Shown here piece by piece: positions 54,709 to 61,257 of a DNA stretch of 64,000 nt. Position 1 is the stretch's first letter. Every line of letters starts with the position of its first letter. Source of the DNA: Siderastrea radians (taxonomy: Eukaryota > Cnidaria > Anthozoa > Scleractinia > Rhizangiidae); contig OZ024889.1 in assembly GCA_964017195.1 (NCBI GenBank), positions 56,670,074-56,734,073 of the forward strand, read 5' to 3'. The notes under the pieces were generated by a model. It was not told the origin of the DNA. It worked only from the letters and a program-made list of their open reading frames with translations, and ran no database searches. A program made the position numbers and the translations under genes.

Positions 54709-55268
54709 TTATCAATAATATTTCGTGCCATCCAATGACCCCATTGTCTCTCATTATAAGGAACAGAATCCAACGCTTTGACCATTTTCCTGTCGGCTTT
54801 GTTCTTACATTTTTTATCATCTTTACAAACTGAATAATCAACATCATGCTGCATCGCTATGGCATCGGTCTTACCCGTTGGTTTGTCATATATCTCGAGT
54901 ATCTCTCCTGTTTTTGGATCCCATCTCACCTGATTTTCAAGGTCATTGTAGGGGCCTGTGTATCGATGCCCTGGAAGAGTCCAACCCCCTTTTGGTTTAG
55001 GGAGTTTTCCAATCATTTTATGAATGTCAAGCCCACCTCCATCCAAATCCTTTCTGTCGGTTTTATACTTTCTATTTGGTCTGATTTTAGTGGATAATTG
55101 ATCAAGCATCTCTGATCCTGTTTTTTGAATGAAAGGAGTTGCTCTTTCCAAAGCATAATCGAGAGCCTTTTTCTGCAGTTTTGGGTTTCTCAAGGCTTCT
55201 GATCCATAATATCTTCCCATTTCAACTGCTTTTTTTCCAAGCCAAGGAATACCGTGTTGAATTAACAT
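54678..55268 (-). CDS. Capsid-associated phospholipase A2 protein (parvovirus VP1-type)
   Basis: The frame from the first ATG is 196 residues. A calcium-loop motif GHRYTGPYNDL (about 100-110) and a catalytic motif with D125, H131-D132 and Y135 (DAIAMQHDVDYS) match the short secreted-type PLA2 fold of parvovirus VP1 and adintovirus proteins. Such domains breach the endosomal membrane during entry. The N-terminal part (GIPWLGKKAVEMGRYYGSEA) is amphipathic. The same frame extends upstream without a stop towards 55331, where it meets the end of a zinc-ribbon frame one register away; the full gene was probably a single longer protein. It ends in a UGA right after a slippery heptamer. Confidence 0.85.
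   Translation of the reverse strand: MLIQHGIPWLGKKAVEMGRYYGSEALRNPKLQKKALDYALERATPFIQKTGSEMLDQLSTKIRPNRKYKTDRKDLDGGGLDIHKMIGKLPKPKGGWTLPGHRYTGPYNDLENQVRWDPKTGEILEIYDKPTGKTDAIAMQHDVDYSVCKDDKKCKNKADRKMVKALDSVPYNERQWGHWMARNIIDKKQKLGLGLN
54681..54687 (-). promoter_or_regulatory. Putative -1 ribosomal frameshift site TTTAAAC
   Basis: On the minus strand the phospholipase frame reads GGT TTA AAC TGA. The heptamer T TTA AAC is in the exact phase required for -1 slippage and is followed at once by the stop codon. After slippage the next codon is CTG in the integrase frame, which then stays open for about 317 codons. A possible stem, GCCGTC with GGCGGC about 75 bases downstream, could help. Confidence 0.6.
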
Positions 55269-55324
55269 ATCAGTGCCGGTTGATGCTATTGTATTCAGAA
55301 TGCCCGCCCCTTCAGACGGGCTAA

Positions 55325-55477
55325 TTAGTTTCCCGTTTGTTTCACGAATCTAGTTTTAGTTATTCCACATTCAGCACATGTGCAAAAAAACATGAGTCGA
55401 CCGTTCTTTGCATATTTATAGCCTGAAGGCTCAACACACTCAGTTTCTTTTCTTTGTTTCACGCAATACGTTTTCAT
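55325..55477 (-). pseudogene. Zinc-ribbon N-terminal piece, probably separated from the PLA2 gene by a one-base break
   Basis: A 50-residue frame codes MKTYCVKQRKETECVE and FFCTCAECGITKTRFVK. Four of its cysteines (CTCAEC and the upstream C5/C14) suggest a zinc ribbon like those that begin the phospholipase or pX-like proteins of related elements. It stops at 55325-55327 in GGGAAACTAA, while the PLA2 frame is open across the same bases in another register. A lost A in the AAA run would explain it. Alternatively it is a separate small protein. Confidence 0.5.
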
Positions 55478-55488
55478 TTACAATATGG

Positions 55489-56067
55489 TTACATATTAAT
55501 TTTTTCAAAATATCTTTCAATGAATCTCTCATTTTTCGTGGTATCATGAACATCAAAGACTTGCAAAAGGTCAAAATATGACGCACCTCTATTCATCTCA
55601 TTCAAAAAGTATAAACAAAAGTATCCACAAGTTGTTGTATTCAAGGCTTGTATCTGGTTATTTTGATGAATTAGAGTGAGATTTTTTTTCTTTGCGTGAT
55701 TTACAATTTCTTGAAATGGTGGCAACCCAAAACTGTCGAAATAATTAATTTTCCCATTCTTGACATATGTTGCGACCCAATGACTTCCACTCATATATGA
55801 CGGCTCAAGATTGAAAATGAAAAGCGCCATTTTGTGGTTGTGTGGAACAGTTTGGTCTTTTGACAACACACCACCTTTGTCTATTGGTATTTTAAGATGA
55901 CGACACCATTTTAACAAATCGTGATTGCTCAAGGGTATGTCTTTGTGGAATTTTAAAGAATTGTTCCCAATAGTGGAATCCCATTGAATGGACTGTTTTT
56001 CCCTAGAAGCAACCCATTTCCCAACTTTTTTTTTTTTCCTCCACCAGAAAAAGAGTTTTCTTCCCAT
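55489..56067 (-). CDS. Adenain/Ulp1-type cysteine protease of Polinton
   Basis: A 192-residue frame. The C5/C48-type triad is in order: H96 in SGSHWVATY, D111 in INYFDSFG, Q138 or Q140 in the oxyanion region, and C147 in TTTCGYFCLYFL. Adenain-like proteases mature capsid precursors in Polintons and adenoviruses. The conserved part begins near residue 40 (HKDIPLSNHDLLKW). The first roughly 35 codons overlap the end of the membrane-active protein gene in another frame and include a 12-A run, so the annotated ATG at 56067 may not be the true start; there is no other ATG before residue 80. About 14-GG-A/X type cleavage sites would be expected in its substrates. Confidence 0.85.
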   Translation of the reverse strand: MGRKLFFWWRKKKKVGKWVASREKQSIQWDSTIGNNSLKFHKDIPLSNHDLLKWCRHLKIPIDKGGVLSKDQTVPHNHKMALFIFNLEPSYMSGSHWVATYVKNGKINYFDSFGLPPFQEIVNHAKKKNLTLIHQNNQIQALNTTTCGYFCLYFLNEMNRGASYFDLLQVFDVHDTTKNERFIERYFEKINM

Positions 56068-56758
56068 GTTCCAAAAAATGGAGGTAGTGGTTCATACGCT
56101 CCCAATCTGGGGGCTGATCCACCATTTTTTTAGGAGGTTTTCCAATTCTGGGAACTCCTGAACCCGTCATCTTTTTGAAAGCTTCAAGAGCTAGTGGAAT
56201 ACCGATTGATGCAAGAAGAGTGCCTAAGAACCCACCTGTTTGTACTTTTGTTGGTTTTATATGAACACCAGAACCAGTTTGCAAGGCATTGAGAATATCC
56301 TTTTTCTGTTTATCACTCAATAGATGTTTATGAGCGATAAGTTGATCTATTTTGGAATTTGGAATGAGAAAACCACCTGTCTGTGAACCTTTTCCAGATA
56401 TCTTTTTAACAATCTGAGATGCTCCTTCAGAAGCGGCACCAGCGAGAGATGATAATCCTAGAGTCTTTGCTAATGTTGGTCCAAAAGTTCGACCAAGTGT
56501 TAAGATTGAACTCAAAAGTGAACCACCAACCTGTTTTCTAATATTTGTCTTGGCCAGTTTTATTTCCATTCCTTTATTCATAGCTCGGTTCTTTTCCAAC
56601 CTTTTAACAGTTGTTGAAGGAACAAGAAGAGTATCACTTCCATTTAAGGCATCTTTTGTTAACCTCAGGGTGATTGTTTCACGGTTGTGAAAAGCTTTAC
56701 TTAGTTTCATTTTTTGATTCTCAGAAAGCGTAACATTAATCTTATACAATTGTATCAT
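56003..56758 (-). CDS. Membrane-active capsid protein (pVI/melittin-like), 3' end frame-broken
   Basis: A 251-residue frame. The N-terminal half is basic and folded (YKINVTLSENQKMKLSKAF; LVPSTTVKRLEKNR). A hydrophobic amphipathic segment runs 78-108 (GGSLLSSILTLGR, LGLSSLAG), and a second one 175-195 (GGFLGTLLASIGIPLALEAF). KQVGG and QTGG are candidate protease sites. Such proteins disrupt membranes during entry in adintoviruses. After about residue 211 the reading frame loses character at a 7-A run (56125-56131). From there another register stays open to a stop at 55954-55956 and looks like a conserved aromatic then hydrophobic tail. One missing A is the simplest explanation. The gap to the capsid gene is 49 bases. 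Confidence 0.75.
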   Translation of the reverse strand: MIQLYKINVTLSENQKMKLSKAFHNRETITLRLTKDALNGSDTLLVPSTTVKRLEKNRAMNKGMEIKLAKTNIRKQVGGSLLSSILTLGRTFGPTLAKTLGLSSLAGAASEGASQIVKKISGKGSQTGGFLIPNSKIDQLIAHKHLLSDKQKKDILNALQTGSGVHIKPTKVQTGGFLGTLLASIGIPLALEAFKKMTGSGVPRIGKPPKKMVDQPPDWERMNHYLHFLEHGKKTLFLVEEKKKSWEMGCF

Positions 56759-56759
56759 G

Positions 56760-56787
56760 TTTATTTTATTTCACGAAATAAAATAAA
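56760..56787 (-). terminator. 13-bp-arm hairpin between capsid and membrane-protein genes
   Basis: TTTATTTTATTTC and its exact inverse flank AC. It lies about 20 bases after the capsid stop and 2 bases before the next start. It shares the central TTTCACGAAA with the hairpin at 53331. Termination or promoter function is inferred. Confidence 0.4.
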
Positions 56788-56807
56788 TTCAGGAAATTTT
56801 TTTTGAA

Positions 56808-58097
56808 TTAGACAATCATAAGTTCATTTCCAACATTGTTGACAATAACCTCATTTTCGTAAAATACGATAGCATGAGCTCTCACATTAGCTGTTGGTGC
56901 TGTATTCAATCTGTAGTTCAAAATCAGTTGTTTTGGGTCTCTAGTGATAGCCTCTTTTTGGTAGGTTAGATCAAAATAGACAAGACCGTAAAGAGATGCA
57001 AAATTATGAACATTTAACTGCGTTCCTGTATTCAGATCATTCTTTCGAAAAGCATAAGACATTAGATCGTTGAAGATTCTTACTTTTGAATCAGCATCGT
57101 ACTCCAATTCAGGGTAAAAAGTACTATTTCCATACTCCAAACGACATGATGCAAGAGAGCTATTAGCATCTGCAGAATTCAGCTTGAAAGTATCAAAAAT
57201 GTAAGGAGTTCTCTGAGATTCCTCATTGTTTGGACCATTAGTTCTCTGTAGATAAATGAATACATGTTTAACATTGTCAATGGCTGGGATAATCTGAAAC
57301 ATGTTTTGAACTGCTCTTGTATTTGCACTCTGAATATACATATCTTTCATGTACGTCCATTTGGTTGGTTTGAGAAAATCTTTCACAAATTCACCGTATG
57401 CACTATCTTTCGGAACCATTCTTGGAAGCCAAAGATGAAATCGAGTTACAACCACTCGTCCATCATCAGCAGCAGCTGCTTTGTGAATCAATTCATCATC
57501 ATCATTCAAGTCCAGTTCGAATGTAAGCTGCATTGGAGGAAGCATCTTATCTTCCAATTCTTCAAAGAAACTGTATCTATTCAACGGAATGATCTCATTC
57601 ACGCTTTTGGCTCCACCACCACCATTGTTTTGTTTCGCTTGAGTTAAAAGTCGCCTTTCTTCAAAACCCGAATTCGTATTTGCTGTTGAATCCTCTGTGT
57701 CAAGATACCAAAAACTATTTTTAGCAACTGACCTGCTGAAATCATCACTATACTCCAACAAATTTTTAGCATTTACAATTCTATGAATGTCATCACTATC
57801 ATAGACTATTTTACCAGCAGATTTGATAACCATGTGTTTGATGAGAGAATGTGCTCCATTAATTATTGAAATTCGATCAGCAGCTGCAAAACCGGCTCCA
57901 TCAGCTTTCTTTTGAAGCTCTTTGGATACCTCAAAATATCCGTTGAAATAATCAAAAAGAGTGGATCTGTCGGTTATTGTGAATTTATATCCTGTTTTTT
58001 TCTGAGAATTGTTGTTTACAGGTTGTTCAATAATATTGTCAAGGGAGAATCTGACCATTTCATATCTCTGCAGTTTATCACTTGTTCTGAAAGTCAT
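56808..58097 (-). CDS. Major capsid protein, hexon-like double jelly roll
   Basis: 429 residues in one frame. The N-terminal word RYEMVRFSLDNIIEQPVNNN, the strand pattern FTITDRSTLFDYFNGYFEVS, central PPMQLTFELDLNDDDELI and RFHLWLPRM, and C-terminal LIYFDLTYQ-type strands fit the double jelly-roll major capsid proteins of Polintons and adintoviruses. These build the trimeric hexon capsomers. It is the largest gene of the minus-strand late block, between the core-protein gene (8-base gap) and the membrane-active protein gene. A TATAAATA box lies about 7 bases before the ATG at 58097. The frame is intact. Assignment rests on position, size and pattern, not a structure. Confidence 0.8.
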   Translation of the reverse strand: MTFRTSDKLQRYEMVRFSLDNIIEQPVNNNSQKKTGYKFTITDRSTLFDYFNGYFEVSKELQKKADGAGFAAADRISIINGAHSLIKHMVIKSAGKIVYDSDDIHRIVNAKNLLEYSDDFSRSVAKNSFWYLDTEDSTANTNSGFEERRLLTQAKQNNGGGGAKSVNEIIPLNRYSFFEELEDKMLPPMQLTFELDLNDDDELIHKAAAADDGRVVVTRFHLWLPRMVPKDSAYGEFVKDFLKPTKWTYMKDMYIQSANTRAVQNMFQIIPAIDNVKHVFIYLQRTNGPNNEESQRTPYIFDTFKLNSADANSSLASCRLEYGNSTFYPELEYDADSKVRIFNDLMSYAFRKNDLNTGTQLNVHNFASLYGLVYFDLTYQKEAITRDPKQLILNYRLNTAPTANVRAHAIVFYENEVIVNNVGNELMIV

Positions 58098-58104
58098 CTT
58101 TTAT

Positions 58105-58563
58105 TTATATGTTTAAAACTTTTTTATTTTTTGTTTTTTTTATACCTTTTCCGGAAATCAATCTATTCAATATCACGTTGTAATCTTCTTCTTCTTTTTG
58201 TTTTTTTGTTGCTTTTGGAATTTGTTTTCCGGAAATTAATCTATTCAATATCACATTGTAATCTTCTTCTTCTTTTTGTTTGTTTGTTGCTTTTGGAATT
58301 TGTTTTCCTGAAGACTGAAGGTCTTTCATGAAAAGATGGCCTGATTTTTCAGCAACTTTTTCAACAACTTTTTTACCAAGTTTATCACCAGCACTTTCTA
58401 TTCCTGATTTCAAAGCTTTTTTAGCAACAGGTTTTAAAACTTTATCCACAATCATTTTCATTGGTTTGAAAATATTATCCACAATTAAACCTGATCCTTT
58501 ATGTTTGTAAACAAATCTTCCAAGACTTGGATGAAAAATTCGTTTGTAATTGTACGTTGGCAT
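58105..58563 (-). CDS. Small basic virion core protein with internal duplication
   Basis: 152 residues, Lys-rich. The start YNYKRIFHPSLGRFVYKHKG is followed by an amphipathic helix (FKPMKMIVDKVLKPVAKKAL). Then a 26-residue word beginning SGKQIPKATNKQKEEEDYNV is present twice, and a partial third ends in SGKGIKK. The DNA duplication is exactly 78 bp. Small basic proteins in this position are thought to condense DNA or act as membrane-active minor capsid components in Polintons. The function here is inferred from position and charge. Confidence 0.65.
   Translation of the reverse strand: MPTYNYKRIFHPSLGRFVYKHKGSGLIVDNIFKPMKMIVDKVLKPVAKKALKSGIESAGDKLGKKVVEKVAEKSGHLFMKDLQSSGKQIPKATNKQKEEEDYNVILNRLISGKQIPKATKKQKEEEDYNVILNRLISGKGIKKTKNKKVLNI
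58147..58302. repeat. 78-bp in-frame tandem duplication
   Basis: Units 58147-58224 and 58225-58302 differ by about four bases. The length is a multiple of three, so the core-protein frame is kept. Confidence 0.9.
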
Positions 58564-58570
58564 TTTATAA

Positions 58571-59338
58571 TTATCTTTTATTTTTTTTTTCTCTTAAAAT
58601 CAGAGAAAATGATGTATCTGCGTCATTCAAATCTATTATTCGTCGTTTACCATCAGTAATGTATATCCGCAGGGTGTTTATGATATACTTATTCACTGGA
58701 TAATATTGAACTCTCAAAGGCTCTTTAGTAAAAGCATAAGATGGTTGTAAATCATTTGTTCCAAAGGTGTAAATAATATCTGTCTCATCCCCATCAACAA
58801 GACTCTCTGAAATAAGATCACAATGTATATTCAAAATCTCTGTATCTTGACTGAGATTTGGTGTGTAGTCACCAACATTTTCAGAACTGGTTAAAATTCT
58901 TTTGTTAAAACCAATTAAATCTCTGAAATTTGATGTTGTGAGGTCTAGTTGATAGTTTGTTGCCAGATTTATTGTTGTTTTGAAAGTTGTGTTGTTAAAT
59001 TTCAAGGTTATTGGATATGAAGTCGTGCTTGAAGTCTTTATTTTTGTTTTTTCTTTGATGAAATTATTGAAACTGACATAATTCCATGTACCTGGTGGGA
59101 AGGTTATATCTTTCCAAGTTTTTCCACCATCAGAAGAGTATTTTATTTTTTGGTTGTCCAGCTCTGATGTGATATTGAACCATGTGAAAGACATGGATAT
59201 AATTCGACCTAAACCAAGTTCATATTGTCTGTTTGGATCAAGTATTATTGGTTGATTATATCTGATTGTGAAATCACTAGGCTTATTTTTTGTTTGTTTC
59301 TTAACGTTATGAGAAGATAATACTAATGTTGTTTGCAT
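58571..59338 (-). CDS. Minor capsid protein, penton-like single jelly roll
   Basis: 255 residues. The opening MQTTLVLSSHNVKKQTKNKP, then SDFTIRYNQPIILDPNRQYE, is the typical start of the Polinton minor capsid protein. Beta-rich segments follow (YPITLKFNNTTFKTTINLAT; LRIYITDGKRRIIDL). In Polintons the protein is predicted to be a single jelly roll that forms the pentameric vertices. It lies 7 bases upstream of the core gene and 10 bases after the PPxY gene, so the block is operon-like in compactness. Confidence 0.8.
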   Translation of the reverse strand: MQTTLVLSSHNVKKQTKNKPSDFTIRYNQPIILDPNRQYELGLGRIISMSFTWFNITSELDNQKIKYSSDGGKTWKDITFPPGTWNYVSFNNFIKEKTKIKTSSTTSYPITLKFNNTTFKTTINLATNYQLDLTTSNFRDLIGFNKRILTSSENVGDYTPNLSQDTEILNIHCDLISESLVDGDETDIIYTFGTNDLQPSYAFTKEPLRVQYYPVNKYIINTLRIYITDGKRRIIDLNDADTSFSLILREKKNKR

Positions 59339-59348
59339 TTTAATATAT

Positions 59349-60344
59349 TCACATGAAAAAGTTTTTGTAAATTTTGTTATATTTATCTTTATTAATTATG
59401 TAATTTCTCAATAAAATATCAAGAATAGCAACACCTGTGTTTCTTAGCTCTATGCTATTATTACCAGCATCAATTGATCCCATTATTAATACTAACTTTT
59501 TGAGAGCTTCTTCAGGGTTGATAAAAACAGCACTTACATTTCCACCTCGCTTTGTTGTTTTTCTTTTGAGACCAGAGCCTTTGATACTCTTCAACTTATT
59601 TTTGTTAAAGTTGATATAATCATTGAGAACTTTTCGAGCGTCGTTGATGACCTTTCTTCTGATCTGTGCTACAGATTGACTTATCAAACCTTTATTCAAC
59701 TGCTTTGTAATTTTTGTTTTGTAACCTGGAAGTTGTTGTCTTTTCTTGATTGCATTTTCTATTTTCTTTGACAAGAAAGAATGTCTTGTTTTTTCTGTCA
59801 TATCTTCTCTTTCGAGTTGTGCTTCAATGTCATCATAGTTGGCCAATCCAAGTTCATCTAAAGTCTCATTTATTCTATCTTCTTCAAAAATCTCATAATC
59901 TGGAACTTCATCTTCTTCATATTCTGGGGGGTCTTCAAGTTGTTGCATATACTCAGGATTGACGTATATTTTCTTTTTTCCTGTTTCCAAATCTTTTAGA
60001 ACATCATCATATGAGGGTGGTTTTGGAACAAGCTGTTTAGTATTTTGTGGTCCAACCCCTTCATCAAACAAATCTTCAAGATTGTAATCTGGTATTCCTT
60101 CATCATCTATATTGATACCATAATCTGGAACCTCTACTTTTTTCCTTTGCAACCGTCTTTTAAAAGGTTGAGGTTGCGTCAACTCCTTCAAACTGGATGT
60201 TATTGGTTTGAAAAGCTTCTCTGCTTCAACATCACTCATTGTATCGGTTATTTTCTTTTGTTTTAGCGTTTCCCTAATAGTATTGACATCTTGACCTATT
60301 TTCGATCTTTTTTCAGCCATTTCTTTCCACTTGAGGAGACTCAT
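59349..60344 (-). CDS. Acidic/basic virion protein with PPxY late-domain motifs
   Basis: 331 residues, first gene of the leftward late block. A charged N terminus is followed by three similar DY words (VPDY 72-75, IPDY 84-87, VPDY 147-150) and two PPxY motifs (PPSY 109-112, PPEY 139-142) in an acidic stretch. A Lys/Arg-rich middle follows with a GSGLKRKTTKRGGN segment (a GG protease-type context), and a helical C terminus. PPxY motifs recruit Nedd4-family WW-domain ligases in retroviral Gag and adenovirus protein VI. No enzyme motif is seen. A role in assembly, trafficking or exit is inferred. ORF start at 60344 is followed closely by an AT-rich upstream box (TTAAATAAA). Confidence 0.65.
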   Translation of the reverse strand: MSLLKWKEMAEKRSKIGQDVNTIRETLKQKKITDTMSDVEAEKLFKPITSSLKELTQPQPFKRRLQRKKVEVPDYGINIDDEGIPDYNLEDLFDEGVGPQNTKQLVPKPPSYDDVLKDLETGKKKIYVNPEYMQQLEDPPEYEEDEVPDYEIFEEDRINETLDELGLANYDDIEAQLEREDMTEKTRHSFLSKKIENAIKKRQQLPGYKTKITKQLNKGLISQSVAQIRRKVINDARKVLNDYINFNKNKLKSIKGSGLKRKTTKRGGNVSAVFINPEEALKKLVLIMGSIDAGNNSIELRNTGVAILDILLRNYIINKDKYNKIYKNFFM

Positions 60345-60601
60345 TTTATTTAATCGTAATAAAAAAAAATATTATTTTTGGGTTATTGAATATAAAAAAG
60401 CTCGCATGGCGTGTCGCATGGCGTGTCGCATGGCGTGTCGCATGGCGTGTCGCATGGCGTGTCGCATGGCGTGTCGCATGGCGTGTCGCATGGCGTGTCG
60501 CATGGCGTGTCGCATGGCGAGTTGCATGGCGAGTTGCATGGCGTGTCGCATGGCGAGTTGCATAAAATTATTGAGAAAAAATTCTGTTGTGAATTAATAA
60601 A
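60345..60601. promoter_or_regulatory. Divergent promoter region of the Polinton late genes
   Basis: 257 bases lie between the leftward PPxY gene and the rightward ATPase gene. An A-rich block on the left (TTAAATAAA on the minus strand) and TTAATAAA on the right precede the two start codons. A 12-bp tandem repeat fills the middle. Promoter activity is inferred from the divergent layout. Confidence 0.6.
60403..60563. repeat. 12-bp tandem repeat, 13 units
   Basis: The unit is CGCATGGCGTGT, with TGCATGGCGAGT variants in the last four. The 12-base period keeps every frame open, so frames of MACR and MRHA words on both strands are artefacts. It is GC-rich in an AT-rich element. Confidence 0.9.
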
Positions 60602-61246
60602 ATGGAAATACCAAACTATGATGTGAAAGGTGATAAAGACAGTAATTTCACCCAATTACATCCTTTCATGCCAGATAGATGCTTCAGAATGTTAATCTGC
60701 GCTCCTAGTGGAAGTGGTAAAACCAATCTTTTACTTCACATGATAAACAAACCCCTATTATTTTTTGATAAGATTTATCTATATGCTAAAAACTTACAGC
60801 AAAACAAGTATCAATATTTGTTGAAAAAATTTGAACCTCTTTCGAAAAAATATGGTTATAATATCATTGAAGCTAGCAACGGTGAGATAATTCCTTTACC
60901 TAACATGGATGATGGAAACCAAAAGTTAATCATTTTCGATGATTACCTCAACACTGGAACCAAAAATGATCAAGAGATACGAAACTATTTCACAAACTCT
61001 CGAAATAAAAATTGCAGCTGTATCTATCTGTCTCAGTCTTTTTACAATACAGACAAAACCATCAGATTAAACTGTTCCCATCACTGCATTTTCGATTTTC
61101 CAAGCAAGAATGAACAGAGTAGGATATGTCAAGAATTGAACATCAACAAAGACGACTATCTCTTAGCAACAAATGAACCATATACTTTTCTATATGTTGA
61201 TAAACCACGAAAATTCAACGCAAAAAATTTCACTAAAATAATCTGA
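60602..61246 (+). CDS. Polinton genome-packaging ATPase (FtsK/HerA, A32-like)
   Basis: 214 residues. A Walker A motif APSGSGKT is at 34-41 after FRMLICA. The Walker B motif is LIIFDDY (D113, D114). A sensor segment CIYLSQS is at 140-146, and an arginine-rich C-terminal part follows (KNEQSRICQELNIN). This matches the packaging ATPases of Polintons, adintoviruses and A32 of poxviruses, which pump DNA into capsids. It is the first gene of the rightward unit, 11 bases before the fibre gene. All motifs are intact. Confidence 0.9.
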   Translation: MEIPNYDVKGDKDSNFTQLHPFMPDRCFRMLICAPSGSGKTNLLLHMINKPLLFFDKIYLYAKNLQQNKYQYLLKKFEPLSKKYGYNIIEASNGEIIPLPNMDDGNQKLIIFDDYLNTGTKNDQEIRNYFTNSRNKNCSCIYLSQSFYNTDKTIRLNCSHHCIFDFPSKNEQSRICQELNINKDDYLLATNEPYTFLYVDKPRKFNAKNFTKII

Positions 61247-61257
61247 AGAGTTAATAA

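Noticed and set aside
60331..60655. Frames on both strands coding MACR, MRHA and DTPC repeats
   Set aside because: They are six-frame artefacts of the 12-bp array in the divergent promoter.
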